A stretch of 64,000 bases of DNA from Carnobacteriaceae bacterium zg-84 (lineage in GTDB: Bacteria > Bacillota > Bacilli > Lactobacillales > Aerococcaceae). The notes beneath the pieces were generated by a model, which ran no database searches, was not told the origin of the DNA, and saw only the letters and a list, made by a program, of their open reading frames with translations. Where the stretch lies: assembly GCA_013874835.1 (NCBI GenBank), contig CP059430.1:1568864-1632863 (forward strand), written 5' to 3'. Position numbers and translations under genes: made by a program. Shown piece after piece: positions 1 through 12,746 of this stretch (within the stretch, counting starts at the first letter, position 1; every line of letters begins with the position of its first letter).

Positions 1-967
1 GTCCTGTATGTTGTCCATTTTTTATCTCTTCTATCACGGATAAACTATTTTCTAAAGACACTTCTTGAACACGAAGTGACGGAAGGACATACCATTCATT
101 TGAAAGTTTTTCCCAAACATATTGTCTTTTTTTCATAGAACATTGAACAGAATCTATACCAACAACGGCTATACCTCTTAAAATAAACGGTAATACATTG
201 GTCTTAATATGGACACCTCCCGCATTCCCACACAAAGCAAGGCATCCATTATAATAGACCTGTGGAAACAGCTGGCTAAGTACATCTCCCCCTACTGTAT
301 CAATTACAAAATGAAACTGTTCTCTAGCTAATTTTTTATGACCTATATCAATATTTTCCGGATACAACACATTTGCTGCACCTAATTCTTTTACAACAGA
401 TTCTTGATAAGATTTGCGTACCAATGCTGTTATGTGCTTAAATCCCATTTTAGATAAAATACTTACAGCAATGCTTCCTACCCCACCACTTGCTCCTGTG
501 ACAAGAATATTCGGTTGATTAGTTACCGATAAACCATTTCTTTCAAGTGCTGCTACACATAAAGCCGCTGTTAATCCAGCTGTTCCATATACCATGATGT
601 CTTCCAAAGATAAATTTTGAGGAAGATGCATCAACCATTTATCCGGAACACGCACATATTCAGAAAGACCTCCTGTATGTGTCATACCTATATCAAATCC
701 TGTTGCAAAAACCTTATCTCCAGCTGCAAATTCCTCTGATTCTGATTTTACAACAATTCCACTAAAATCAATTCCTGGAATCATTGGATAGTGCCTAATA
801 ACACCACCATTCGTTTGACATGCTAGCATATCTTTGTAATTTAGCGAACTATATGCCACTTTAATTTCTACTTCTCCATTTGATAATGCATCTTGTGTTA
901 TTTGTTTTACACTTGCTACAACCCCATTTTCTGTTTGCTCAACTTGAATTGCTTTAAAACTTGTCAT
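1..967 (-). CDS. Zinc-free quinone oxidoreductase / acrylyl-CoA reductase-like (YhfP/YhdH family), 3' end off window
   Basis: A medium-chain dehydrogenase/reductase that would use NADPH to reduce activated double bonds or quinones in the cytoplasm. The visible 322 residues start with an ATG preceded by GAAAGGAGATAG. The GroES-like N-terminal half carries SSLNYKDML, a hallmark of the YhfP/YhdH branch, and lacks the cysteine cluster of zinc alcohol dehydrogenases. The Rossmann half carries the nucleotide loop GASGGVGSIAVS. The reading frame is open to the window edge at ...NGQHTG, where related proteins usually have fewer than ten residues left. It is a single gene with its own likely promoter and is separated from the rRNA operon by the ISL3 element. 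Substrate is not predictable. Confidence 0.85.
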   Translation of the reverse strand, partial: MTSFKAIQVEQTENGVVASVKQITQDALSNGEVEIKVAYSSLNYKDMLACQTNGGVIRHYPMIPGIDFSGIVVKSESEEFAAGDKVFATGFDIGMTHTGGLSEYVRVPDKWLMHLPQNLSLEDIMVYGTAGLTAALCVAALERNGLSVTNQPNILVTGASGGVGSIAVSILSKMGFKHITALVRKSYQESVVKELGAANVLYPENIDIGHKKLAREQFHFVIDTVGGDVLSQLFPQVYYNGCLALCGNAGGVHIKTNVLPFILRGIAVVGIDSVQCSMKKRQYVWEKLSNEWYVLPSLRVQEVSLENSLSVIEEIKNGQHTG

Positions 968-983
968 CTTCTATCTCCTTTCA

Positions 984-1034
984 AGTATACCAATATATCA
1001 ACATTGAGTTAAAGGCATGCTGATAAGTATACTT
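984..1034 (-). promoter_or_regulatory. Likely promoter of the oxidoreductase gene with a nearby palindrome
   Basis: On the minus strand a -35 TTAACT (1007-1012) and -10 TATACT (984-989) are separated by 17 bp, just ahead of the ribosome site. A perfect 10-bp palindrome AAGTATACTT (1025-1034) lies upstream of the -35 and could be a regulator site; no regulator gene is visible next to it. Confidence 0.5.
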
Positions 1035-1118
1035 ACCGTCTTTATATTGATAATATTGTAACAGTATATCTTTAATGTCGTCAAATATAGATGTAGTACA
1101 TTCTAATAATCTCATTTT

Positions 1119-1206
1119 GGCTCTACAATAAAGGCTCTATAATAAATCGTGTTGATAGATTGCTTCCATCAACACGATTTTGTATATAAAAGTAGATAAA
1201 AAAAGA
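1119..1206 (+). repeat. Relic left end of an ISL3-family element
   Basis: Bases 1133-1206 match the first 74 bp of the intact element (1207-1280) with the same length and identical outer sequence (GGCTCTATAATAAATCGTG). Differences are concentrated in the hairpin loop and change both arms of the stem together. A further partial copy of the first 14 bases (GGCTCTACAATAAA) lies at 1119-1132. No transposase sequence follows the relic, so it is the stump of an older insertion next to which the present element landed. Confidence 0.8.
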
Positions 1207-2683
1207 GGCTCTATAATAAATCGTGTTGGTGGGAATAATCCACCAACACGATTTTGTATATAAAAGTGGACAAAAAAAGAGAAATACCTGTATGATTAAA
1301 TCACCACAATTAAACAAGGAGGTATTTCTCATGGATTATTATACAAAAAAATTATTGACATTAACAGATAAATCTTTCATAGCTGATGAACATTGGTTAG
1401 AAGAAAAAACAATAAATGGTATTCCACACCACTTTATTAAAGGTACTTGGACAAAGCCTTGCCACACCTGTCCACATTGTCATGCTAAAACACTCATCAA
1501 ACATGGGACATATCAAACGAAAACATTATTACCAAAGTTTAGACAAATCAAAACTGTTTTACTTCTTAAAAGAACCCGTTATCGCTGTAAAACGTGTCTA
1601 AAAACCTGTTCTTCTTCGTGTTCTTTAGTCGATAAACATTGTTGTATTTCTAAAGAATTAAAACAACTTATTGCACTTGATTTAACGAAAAATATTTCAA
1701 GAAAACATATCTGCCAAGACCACTTTGTATCTGATGTGACCGTACAACGTGTCTTAGATAAATATACAAAACAAGTTAAACCGTCTTTTCATTATCTACC
1801 TAAGGTACTATGTATCGACGAATTTAAGTCTGTGACATCTCATTTAGGGAAGATGAGTTTTATCTGTGTAGACGGATTGACGCACCGTATTATTGATGTG
1901 TTACCTAGTCGCCAATTAGACCATTTAATCACTTATTTTAAACAATTTTCTAAAAAAGCAAGACATAGCGTTCGCTATCTTGTTATGGATATGAATGCCA
2001 ATTATGGCAAACTTATTCAGAAGGTTTTTCCTAATGCCGTTATTGTCACAGATAGATTTCATATCATACAACATATACATCGGAATTTAAATACACTACG
2101 TATAAAAGAAATGAACACCTTTAAAAAAGAAGAAAAGGCTTATAAACACTTAAAGAAATACTGGAAATTATTATTAAAAGATGCCTTTGATGTAAATGAT
2201 ACAGACTATCACTATCACCAATCCTTTAAAACATATCTGACACACGCACAAATCCTGGATAGATTATTAGACTATAGTCCTGTTTTAAAACAAGCATATG
2301 AGTTTGTACAAGAGTTGAGATATGCTTATAGACAGCGAGATTTTGAGTCATTTATGGAGGTTATTCATCATATTGACCCGTCATTACCAGAGTGGTTTAG
2401 AAAGAAATTTGATATTTTTAAAACCTATCAGAATGGTATTTATCAAGCTTTTACCACACCTTATTCAAACGGTATCACAGAAGCTATCAACAATCATATT
2501 AAAGTCATCAAACGGATTGCCTATGGCTACAGACGTTTTTCTTATTTTAGATTGCGTATTTTAATCATACAACACCATTCTCAGTGGCAGAAAAAGAATG
2601 TGAAAAAGGTAGTGAATGGTTAATGCCATTCACTACCAACATACTCACTATTTCTCTCCACCAACACAATTTGACGAAGAGCC
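1207..2683 (+). mobile_element. Complete ISL3-family insertion sequence (1477 bp)
   Basis: The element is bounded by imperfect 26-bp inverted repeats at 1207-1232 and 2658-2683; both read GGCTCT at the tip and GTGTTGGTGG inside. It is flanked by a perfect 8-bp direct repeat AAAAAAGA (1199-1206 and 2684-2691), the duplication size usual for ISL3. It contains one transposase gene. A 13-bp-stem hairpin (about 1220-1253) follows the left tip, and a second hairpin (GTGAATGG/CCATTCAC, about 2612-2633) follows the transposase stop. The intact repeats and open frame suggest recent and possibly active transposition. Confidence 0.95.
1331..2623 (+). CDS. ISL3-family transposase
   Basis: A 430-residue DDE transposase. 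The ATG at 1331 is chosen because AAGGAGG sits 7 bases upstream; the frame is open further upstream into the IS left end but without a ribosome site. The N-terminus has a zinc-ribbon-like pair of cysteine clusters (CHTCPHC near residue 44 and CKTC near 86), followed by a helix-turn-helix region. Catalytic acidic residues are likely D163 in CIDEFKS, D220 in LVMDMNANY and E384 in GITEAINNHIK. The C-terminal block IKVIKRIAYGYR is typical of the family. Length and motifs are complete, with no frameshift. Confidence 0.95.
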   Translation: MDYYTKKLLTLTDKSFIADEHWLEEKTINGIPHHFIKGTWTKPCHTCPHCHAKTLIKHGTYQTKTLLPKFRQIKTVLLLKRTRYRCKTCLKTCSSSCSLVDKHCCISKELKQLIALDLTKNISRKHICQDHFVSDVTVQRVLDKYTKQVKPSFHYLPKVLCIDEFKSVTSHLGKMSFICVDGLTHRIIDVLPSRQLDHLITYFKQFSKKARHSVRYLVMDMNANYGKLIQKVFPNAVIVTDRFHIIQHIHRNLNTLRIKEMNTFKKEEKAYKHLKKYWKLLLKDAFDVNDTDYHYHQSFKTYLTHAQILDRLLDYSPVLKQAYEFVQELRYAYRQRDFESFMEVIHHIDPSLPEWFRKKFDIFKTYQNGIYQAFTTPYSNGITEAINNHIKVIKRIAYGYRRFSYFRLRILIIQHHSQWQKKNVKKVVNG

Positions 2684-2706
2684 AAAAAAGAACGCTATAG
2701 CGTTCT
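2684..2706 (-). terminator. Terminator of the rRNA/tRNA operon
   Basis: A perfect 18-base palindrome AGAACGCTATAGCGTTCT (2689-2706) is followed on the minus strand by six T residues. It stands 7 bases after the last tRNA gene. The T tract is part of the target duplication of the ISL3 element, so the terminator survived insertion. Confidence 0.8.
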
Positions 2707-2713
2707 CTTAGTA

Positions 2714-2785
2714 TGACCCGTACGGGACTCGAACCCGTGTTACCGCCGTGAAAGGGCGGTGTCTTAACCGCTTGACCAACGGGCC
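2714..2785 (-). tRNA. tRNA-Glu (UUC), copy 1
   Basis: 72 nt; acceptor GGCCCGT/ACGGGTC, anticodon loop CTTTCAC. Distal end of the rRNA operon; nearly identical to the copy at 3451-3522. CCA is not encoded. Confidence 0.95.
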
Positions 2786-2800
2786 ATGCTGATAAAGCAA

Positions 2801-2889
2801 CGGAGAAAGAGGGATTTGAACCCTCGCGCCGCGTTATGCGACCTACACCCTTAGCAGGGGCGCCTCTTCAGCCTCTTGAGTATTTCCCC
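2801..2889 (-). tRNA. tRNA-Ser (GCU)
   Basis: 89 nt with the long class II variable arm; anticodon loop CTGCTAA; discriminator G. Present only in the distal copy of the duplicated block. Confidence 0.95.
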
Positions 2890-2915
2890 AAAATGTTGAA
2901 AAAATGCTTTATCAA

Positions 2916-2989
<74 letters not shown>

Positions 2990-3017
2990 TTATGTTTATA
3001 AGATAATTTATCTTATA

Positions 3018-3088
3018 AGCGGGTGACGAGAATCGAACTCGCGACAACAGCTTGGAAGGCTGTAGTTTTACCACTAAACTACACCCGC
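3018..3088 (-). tRNA. tRNA-Gly (UCC), copy 1
   Basis: 71 nt; acceptor GCGGGTG/CACCCGC; anticodon loop CTTCCAA. Partner at 3635-3705. Confidence 0.95.
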
Positions 3089-3094
3089 TAAAAG

Positions 3095-3167
3095 TGGTTC
3101 AGGACAGAGTCGAACTGCCGACACCTTGAGCTTCAATCAAGTGCTCTACCAACTGAGCTACTGAACC
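3095..3167 (-). tRNA. tRNA-Phe (GAA)
   Basis: 73 nt; acceptor GGTTCAG/CTGAACC; anticodon stem CTTGA/TCAAG with loop TTGAAGC. Present only in the distal copy of the duplicated block. Confidence 0.93.
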
Positions 3168-3170
3168 ATA

Positions 3171-3243
3171 CGGTCCCGACGGGATTTGAACCCGCGATCT
3201 CCTGCGTGACAGGCAGGCATGTTAACCCCTACACCACGGAACC
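3171..3243 (-). tRNA. tRNA-Asp (GUC), copy 1
   Basis: 73 nt; anticodon loop CTGTCAC; discriminator G. Partner at 3733-3805. Confidence 0.95.
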
Positions 3244-3254
3244 ATGTTTTAACA

Positions 3255-3327
<73 letters not shown>

Positions 3328-3351
3328 ATAATATTATACTCTTTCGAGTTA

Positions 3352-3441
3352 AGGAGGATAAGGGATTCGAACCCTTGCACGCTTTTACACGCCTGACGGT
3401 TTTCAAGACCGTTCCCTTCAGCCGGACTTGGGTAATCCTCC
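3352..3441 (-). tRNA. tRNA-Ser (UGA), copy 1
   Basis: 90 nt with long variable arm; acceptor GGAGGAT/ATCCTCC; anticodon loop CTTGAAA. Partner at 3914-4003. Confidence 0.95.
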
Positions 3442-3450
3442 ATAAAATAA

Positions 3451-3522
3451 TGACCCGTACGGGACTCGAACCCGTGTTACCGCCGTGAAAGGGCGGTGTC
3501 TTAACCGCTTGACCAACGGGCC
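3451..3522 (-). tRNA. tRNA-Glu (UUC), copy 2
   Basis: 72 nt; same sequence as 2714-2785. Confidence 0.95.
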
Positions 3523-3532
3523 TAAATATAAG

Positions 3533-3606
<74 letters not shown>

Positions 3607-3634
3607 TTATGTTTATAAGATAATTTATCTTATA

Positions 3635-3705
3635 AGCGGGTGACGAGAATCGAACTCGCGACAACAGCTTGGAAGGCTGTAGTTTTACCACTAAACTACA
3701 CCCGC
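3635..3705 (-). tRNA. tRNA-Gly (UCC), copy 2
   Basis: 71 nt; same sequence as 3018-3088. The spacer toward tRNA-Ile is also duplicated. Confidence 0.95.
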
Positions 3706-3732
3706 ATAAAAGAAACACATTATGCGTTTTAA

Positions 3733-3805
3733 CGGTCCCGACGGGATTTGAACCCGCGATCTCCTGCGTGACAGGCAGGCATGTTAACCCCTACACCACG
3801 GAACC
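3733..3805 (-). tRNA. tRNA-Asp (GUC), copy 2
   Basis: 73 nt; same sequence as 3171-3243. Confidence 0.95.
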
Positions 3806-3816
3806 ATGTTTTAACA

Positions 3817-3889
<73 letters not shown>

Positions 3890-3913
3890 ATAATATTATA
3901 CTCTTTCGAGTTA

Positions 3914-4003
3914 AGGAGGATAAGGGATTCGAACCCTTGCACGCTTTTACACGCCTGACGGTTTTCAAGACCGTTCCCTTCAGCCGGACTTGGGTAATCC
4001 TCC
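3914..4003 (-). tRNA. tRNA-Ser (UGA), copy 2
   Basis: 90 nt; same sequence as 3352-3441. Confidence 0.95.
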
Positions 4004-4008
4004 ATAAA

Positions 4009-4082
4009 TGGACCTTGTAGGACTCGAACCTACGACCGATCGGTTATGAGCCGATAGCTCTAACCAACTGAGCTAAAGGTCC
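4009..4082 (-). tRNA. tRNA-Ile2 (CAU, predicted lysidine-modified)
   Basis: 74 nt with anticodon CAU. The body (GGACCTTTAGCTC..., TACAAGGTCC) resembles the Bacillus Ile2 tRNA that TilS modifies to read AUA, not the elongator Met body. The assignment is by recall of that family and should be checked with a tRNA classifier. Confidence 0.8.
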
Positions 4083-4095
4083 TACATAGATCTTA

Positions 4096-4169
4096 TAGCG
4101 GCGAAGGGAATCGAACCCCCGACCTCTCGGGTATGAACCGAACGCTCTAGCCAGCTGAGCTACACCGCC
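4096..4169 (-). tRNA. Elongator tRNA-Met (CAU)
   Basis: 74 nt; GGCGGTGTAGCTC body with first pair G-U and anticodon loop TTCATAC, as in elongator Met tRNAs of Firmicutes. Confidence 0.88.
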
Positions 4170-4183
4170 TAAATATATAAAAG

Positions 4184-4257
4184 TCGGGAAGACAGGATTC
4201 GAACCTGCGACCCCTTGGTCCCAAACCAAGTGCTCTACCAAGCTGAGCTACTTCCCG
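4184..4257 (-). tRNA. tRNA-Pro (UGG)
   Basis: 74 nt; acceptor CGGGAAG/CTTCCCG; anticodon loop TTTGGGA. Confidence 0.95.
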
Positions 4258-4277
4258 TTTCTCATGTCTAACATGAA

Positions 4278-4351
4278 TGCACCCAACAGGAGTCGAACCT
4301 GTAACCGCTTGATTCGTAGTCAAGTACTCTATCCAATTGAGCTATGGGTGC
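4278..4351 (-). tRNA. tRNA-Arg (ACG)
   Basis: 74 nt; acceptor GCACCCA/TGGGTGC; anticodon loop CTACGAA, with A34 presumably edited to inosine. Confidence 0.95.
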
Positions 4352-4360
4352 TCACTTCTA

Positions 4361-4446
4361 TGCCGAGGACCGGAATCGAACCGGTACGGTGATCACTCAC
4401 CGCAGGATTTTAAGTCCTGTGCGTCTGCCAGTTCCGCCACCCCGGC
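4361..4446 (-). tRNA. tRNA-Leu (UAA)
   Basis: 86 nt class II tRNA; acceptor GCCGGGG/CCTCGGC; anticodon loop CTTAAAA. Confidence 0.95.
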
Positions 4447-4475
4447 ATTTATTATGTACTCTCTCATACATAATA

Positions 4476-4547
4476 AGCGAAAGACGGGGTTCGAACCCGC
4501 GACCCCCACCTTGGCAAGGTGGTGTTCTACCACTGAACTACTTTCGC
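4476..4547 (-). tRNA. tRNA-Gly (GCC)
   Basis: 72 nt; acceptor GCGAAAG/CTTTCGC; anticodon loop TTGCCAA. Confidence 0.95.
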
Positions 4548-4557
4548 ATCTCTTCTA

Positions 4558-4630
4558 TGCCGGCTAAAGGACTTGAACCCTCGACTCTCTGATTACAAAT
4601 CAGATGCTCTACCAACTGAGCTAAGCCGGC
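4558..4630 (-). tRNA. tRNA-Thr (UGU)
   Basis: 73 nt; acceptor GCCGGCT/AGCCGGC; anticodon loop TTTGTAA. Confidence 0.95.
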
Positions 4631-4641
4631 TTTTTCTCCCA

Positions 4642-4723
4642 TGCGGATGAAGGGACTTGAACCCCCACGAATCTCTTCGCCAGAGCCTAAATCTGGTGCG
4701 TCTGCCAATTCCGCCACATCCGC
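4642..4723 (-). tRNA. tRNA-Leu (UAG)
   Basis: 82 nt class II tRNA; acceptor GCGGATG/CATCCGC; anticodon loop TTTAGGC. Confidence 0.95.
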
Positions 4724-4758
4724 TCTCTTTCTTCCCTTACTCTCTTGCAAGGTTAAGA

Positions 4759-4831
4759 TGAGTGATACAGGGCTCGAACCTGTGACCCTCTGATTAAAAG
4801 TCAGATGCTCTACCAACTGAGCTAATCACTC
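4759..4831 (-). tRNA. tRNA-Lys (UUU)
   Basis: 73 nt; acceptor GAGTGAT/ATCACTC; anticodon loop CTTTTAA. Confidence 0.95.
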
Positions 4832-4834
4832 TTA

Positions 4835-4907
4835 TGGAGGTTAACGGGATCGAACCGCTGACCCCCTGCTTGTAAGGCAGGTGCTCTCCCAGCTGAGCTA
4901 AACCTCC
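4835..4907 (-). tRNA. tRNA-Val (UAC)
   Basis: 73 nt; acceptor GGAGGTT/AACCTCC; anticodon loop CTTACAA. First tRNA after 5S rRNA. Confidence 0.95.
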
Positions 4908-4917
4908 ATTCTCAAAA

Positions 4918-5034
4918 GCGTGGCAACGTCCTACTCTCACAGGGGCAATGCCCCAACTACCCTCGGCGCTAAGAAGCTTAACTTCTGTGTTCGACATGGT
5001 GACAGGTGTGTCCTTCTTGCCATCATTACCACAC
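4918..5034 (-). rRNA. rrf: 5S ribosomal RNA
   Basis: About 117 nt starting TGTGGTAATGATGGC and ending GTTGCCACGC, whose ends pair. It contains the conserved CCGAACAC-like segment (GTCGAACACAGAAG) and follows 23S by about 87 bp. Ends are estimated to within a few bases. Confidence 0.93.
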
Positions 5035-5121
5035 TTTCTCGCTTTTAGAAAAGTTCTTTCAAACCTCTCACAACTGAATACATAGCCACTTACCCTTCCT
5101 TCTTACCTCTTCTGCTCTTTT

Positions 5122-8037
<2,916 letters not shown>

Positions 8038-8158
8038 TACCATACATTTCCTGTATGTTGCGATTCTCTTTTAAAAAACTCTTCTCGGTAAAATTTTCTT
8101 GGTTTGTTTTCTATGTATTCAGTTGTCAAAGGTCTTCTTCGAGTACTACCGTACTCTA

Positions 8159-8231
8159 TGGAGAATAGCGGGATCGAACCGCTGTCCTCCTGCGTGCAAA
8201 GCAGGCGCTCTCCCAGCTGAGCTAATCCCCC
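8159..8231 (-). tRNA. tRNA-Ala (UGC) in the 16S-23S spacer
   Basis: 73 nt; anticodon loop TTTGCAC; acceptor GGGGGAT with 3' strand ATTCTCC. The only tRNA in the spacer; tRNA-Ile(GAU) is found instead in the distal cluster. Confidence 0.95.
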
Positions 8232-8301
8232 AACCTCTTGATTAGGTCTTTCAACCCTCTCAAAACTAAACAAGACGCCCCTGTTGTGCTTTCCTTCTTT
8301 T

Positions 8302-9862
<1,561 letters not shown>

Positions 9863-10043
9863 AAAAGTTTTTAAGCTCTTTTTTGCTGACTTATCTTTGG
9901 ATGTTTCCATCCAGATTTATTGTTTTTGTTTTGACACATCCATTGGATGTTGTCCCTACACATTTGGTTTGTCTTTGTTTAGTTTTCAAAGGGCTGTGTC
10001 GACTGTTTCCAGTCGTTTTGTCGTCCCTTGCGACGACTTATAC

Positions 10044-10072
10044 ATCATACCAACACACCTTTTTTTTGTCAA
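10044..10072 (-). promoter_or_regulatory. Promoter of the rRNA operon
   Basis: On the minus strand a consensus -35 TTGACA (10067-10072) and -10 TATGAT (10044-10049) are 17 bp apart, about 180 bp ahead of 16S. An A/T-homopolymer stretch (10081-10111), like an UP element, lies upstream. The rest of the gap (9863-10290) holds the leader and AT-rich sequence in which I see no second promoter and no gene. Confidence 0.8.
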
Positions 10073-10287
10073 CACCTTTTTCAAACTTTTTTTTTTTTTT
10101 CAAACTTTTTTATTTCCCCGTCAGATCAACGTTTTTGGCACTTATCTCTTTTCTGTTACCATTAACCACTTGTGATTTGTAAGTGAAAAATACATACTTT
10201 AAACTGCTATAATTTATATTTTGTTCTTTATAAACAGATATTTTTCAATAAAAATTTACCTTTTTTATCTTTTTACTCCTAATGTAA

Positions 10288-10320
10288 AAAGAAAAAGTAG
10301 ACGTACATCTACTTTTTCCA
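10288..10320 (-). terminator. Terminator after msrA
   Basis: Minus-strand hairpin AAAAAGTAGA/TCTACTTTTTC overlapping the msrA stop codon and running into a T-rich stretch. Confidence 0.6.
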
Positions 10321-10830
10321 ATGTGCTTCTATAAAATCTTCTCGCCCGGATTCTTCATGAGATTGTTTGTAGCGTTCAGGTGATTTTTTATAAAAATCTT
10401 GATGATACTCTTCTGCTAAATAAAAGTTTTTAAACGGTTCGATTGCCGTTACAATCGGTTTGTCAAAGCGTCCACTTTCTTCTAGTTTTTTGGAAAGTTC
10501 AGCCAATTCTTTTTGATCTTGTGTGTGATAAAAAATAACCGGTCTGTAAGAACTTCCTCTATCAACAAATTGTCCAAAGGCATCCGTTGGATCTGTTAGT
10601 TGCCAATAAATGTCTAATAATGTTTCATAAGGCATGATGTCGGCATCAAACTCTATTTGCACAACTTCCGCATGCCCGGTCAGCTGATGTTTAACATCTT
10701 CATATTTTGGGTTTTCAACATCTCCACCAGCATATCCTGATACTACTGATATAACGCCTGCTCTTGTGTCAAAAGGTTCTACCATACACCAAAAGCATCC
10801 CCCACCAAATGTTGCAATTTGTTTATTCAT
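10309..10830 (-). CDS. msrA: Peptide methionine-S-sulfoxide reductase A
   Basis: A 173-residue cytoplasmic repair enzyme that reduces the S-epimer of methionine sulfoxide in proteins. The active-site motif GGCFWC is at residues 10-15 (nucleophile C12), and the family blocks SGYAGG, HAEVVQIEFD and YRPVIFYH follow. C12 and C15 are the only cysteines, so there is no C-terminal resolving cysteine of the longer type. It starts 11 bp after the serS stop, so it is probably read from the serS transcript; a terminator hairpin overlaps its own stop codon. Confidence 0.95.
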   Translation of the reverse strand: MNKQIATFGGGCFWCMVEPFDTRAGVISVVSGYAGGDVENPKYEDVKHQLTGHAEVVQIEFDADIMPYETLLDIYWQLTDPTDAFGQFVDRGSSYRPVIFYHTQDQKELAELSKKLEESGRFDKPIVTAIEPFKNFYLAEEYHQDFYKKSPERYKQSHEESGREDFIEAHWKK

Positions 10831-10841
10831 TATGTACTCCT

Positions 10842-12125
10842 TTATATTTTTTCGATTTTTTCAATACCACCCATGTATTGCACAAGTGCTTTTGGTACTG
10901 TAACACTACCGTCTTCATTTTGGTAATTTTCTAAAATAGCAGCTACAGTACGTCCAACGGCTAGACCAGAGCCATTTAATGTGTGAGCGTAATCTACTTT
11001 CCCTGTTTCTTCGTTTCTAAAGCGAATTTTAGCACGACGTGCTTGGAAATCACCACAGTTTGAGCATGAACTAATCTCACGGTATGTGTCTTGCGCAGGA
11101 ATCCATACTTCTAAGTCGTATGTTTTAGCCGCTGAGAATCCCATGTCGCCTGTGCATAATGCTAATACACGGTATGGTAATTCTAAACCTTTTAAAATAG
11201 CTTCTGCATCAACTGTCATTTTTTCTAATTCATCGTATGATGTATCTGGATGAGAGAATTTAACCATTTCAACTTTATGGAATTGGTGCAAGCGAATCAA
11301 TCCTCTTGTATCACGTCCCGCACTTCCTGCTTCTGAACGGAATGATGGGCTTAACGCCGTGAAGTACACTGGTAATTGTGTTTCTTTTAAAATTTCATCA
11401 CGATAATAATTTGTTAAAGGTACTTCTGCTGTTGGAATCAATGTCAAATCACGTTCATCTGTTAACTGGAACACATCTTCTTTAAACTTAGGAAATTGTC
11501 CTGTCCCAAACATTGATGCTGCATTCACAATGTAAGGTGTTACCATTTCTGTGTATCCTTGTTCATAAATATGCATGTCTAACATATAGTTGTAGCACGC
11601 ACGTTCTAATCGAGCACCCAGCCCTTTATAGAATACAAATCGACTACCTGATACTTTTGCTCCTCTTTCAAAGTCTAAAATACCTAAATTTTCTGCAACT
11701 TCCCAGTGGGCTTTTGGTTCAAAACCAAATGTTTTCGGTGTTCCCCAGCGACGTACTTCCACATTATCTTGTTCATCAGCTCCTACAGGCACACTACTAT
11801 GAGGCATGTTTGGAATACGTACGAGCATATCTGTTAATTCTTCTTCGATGACAGCTAATCGTTCATCAATCGTTTTGATTTTCTCTCCAACTTCTTTCAT
11901 TTCAGCGATTTTATCATCAGCATTTTCTTTGTTACGTTTTAGTTGTGCAATCAATTCTGATACTTCATTACGATGTTTTTTTAAATCTTCTGTTTGGACA
12001 ATCAGTTCGCGACGTTCTTCGTCTAAGGCAATCAATGTATCAAAAATTTGTTCTTCGACACCTCTTGTTTTCCCTAGCTCTTTAAAAGTGGTCACATCTT
12101 CTCTAATTTGTTTAATATCTAACAT
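10842..12125 (-). CDS. serS: Seryl-tRNA synthetase
   Basis: A 427-residue class II synthetase that charges tRNA-Ser. The ATG at 12125 ([10 protein letters not shown]) is chosen because the upstream in-frame sequence is the T-box leader, and AAGGAAG precedes it. Residues 1-110 form the tRNA-binding coiled coil ([20 protein letters not shown]). Class II motif 2 is at [14 protein letters not shown] and motif 3 at [15 protein letters not shown]. It is expressed from a promoter at 12443-12471 through a Ser T-box, and msrA follows closely. Confidence 0.96.
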   Translation of the reverse strand: MLDIKQIREDVTTFKELGKTRGVEEQIFDTLIALDEERRELIVQTEDLKKHRNEVSELIAQLKRNKENADDKIAEMKEVGEKIKTIDERLAVIEEELTDMLVRIPNMPHSSVPVGADEQDNVEVRRWGTPKTFGFEPKAHWEVAENLGILDFERGAKVSGSRFVFYKGLGARLERACYNYMLDMHIYEQGYTEMVTPYIVNAASMFGTGQFPKFKEDVFQLTDERDLTLIPTAEVPLTNYYRDEILKETQLPVYFTALSPSFRSEAGSAGRDTRGLIRLHQFHKVEMVKFSHPDTSYDELEKMTVDAEAILKGLELPYRVLALCTGDMGFSAAKTYDLEVWIPAQDTYREISSCSNCGDFQARRAKIRFRNEETGKVDYAHTLNGSGLAVGRTVAAILENYQNEDGSVTVPKALVQYMGGIEKIEKI

Positions 12126-12172
12126 ATTTTTTCTTCCTTTCTTTTTCGTTTTTGTTGTTTTGATTAAAATGC

Positions 12173-12437
12173 AAAAAATCCATTTCGTCCGTTGTCTTAG
12201 ACAAGGGACGAAATGGATTGATTTCGCGGTACCACCCAGTTTCAAAGTAGTCATATCTACTTTGCACTCAACGGGATTTAACGGTCCCAAGCGAAACAAT
12301 TTAGTCATATATAAATATGTTTTCAAAGTTTTGTTTTGATGTGTGGATTCACTATATCTCTTTACTAGTTCACAACAACCACTAGCTTTCTGAAAAAGAT
12401 TCTATAATTACTAGTCACATCACATTTGATTTATTTG
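12173..12437 (-). promoter_or_regulatory. T-box riboswitch (serine) upstream of serS
   Basis: The leader contains the T-box GGGTGGTACCGCG (complement 12225-12237) followed by a long terminator hairpin (12173-12219: ATCCATTTCGTCC with its complement, then T-rich). In stem I the block GAATCCACA places the specifier codon UCC (complement 12345-12347), a Ser codon. Uncharged tRNA-Ser would stabilise the antiterminator and allow serS (and msrA) to be read. Confidence 0.92.
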
Positions 12438-12442
12438 TTCTT

Positions 12443-12471
12443 ATTATATAAAACCGTCATTGTATTTTCAA
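12443..12471 (-). promoter_or_regulatory. serS promoter
   Basis: Minus strand -35 TTGAAA (12466-12471), 17-bp spacer, -10 TATAAT (12443-12448); this places the start of the transcript at the beginning of the T-box leader. Confidence 0.8.
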
Positions 12472-12489
12472 TATTTTTTAATGATTTTT

Positions 12490-12744
12490 TTAAAATAATT
12501 CTGAAAAATCAATATCCTCTAAAGTGGTAGATTGATTCGTTTGAATTTGCATTGTTCTAAAATCAAAATATTGGTTCGGTGTTAAACGTACAATGACATT
12601 CACTTGTTCTGTATAAAAATTTGGTGTTTTTCTTTTCCAAGCAAACTCAAAAAAGAACGATGCAATGTCAGTAGACGTCACTTGGTCATATCCTAAACAG
12701 TGAAATTGTTTAGCTTTTAGTTGAAACCACTCTTCTAATATCAT
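12490..12744 (-). CDS. ComN-like post-transcriptional regulator
   Basis: An 84-residue acidic protein resembling the ComN/YrzD family (GYDQVTSTDIASFFFEFAWKR, then LTPNQYFDFRTMQ). In Bacillus subtilis ComN affects comEA mRNA and cell-pole localisation; here the role is inferred only from family resemblance. It starts 2 bp after the yajC stop, in the tgt-yajC operon. No transmembrane segment is seen. Confidence in the family is moderate because the protein is short. Confidence 0.6.
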   Translation of the reverse strand: MILEEWFQLKAKQFHCLGYDQVTSTDIASFFFEFAWKRKTPNFYTEQVNVIVRLTPNQYFDFRTMQIQTNQSTTLEDIDFSELF

Positions 12745-12746
12745 GT

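Noticed and set aside
9883-10182. Two overlapping frames in the rRNA leader, rich in Phe and Leu
   Set aside because: They lie antisense to the rRNA promoter and leader, with T-rich composition and no initiation signal.
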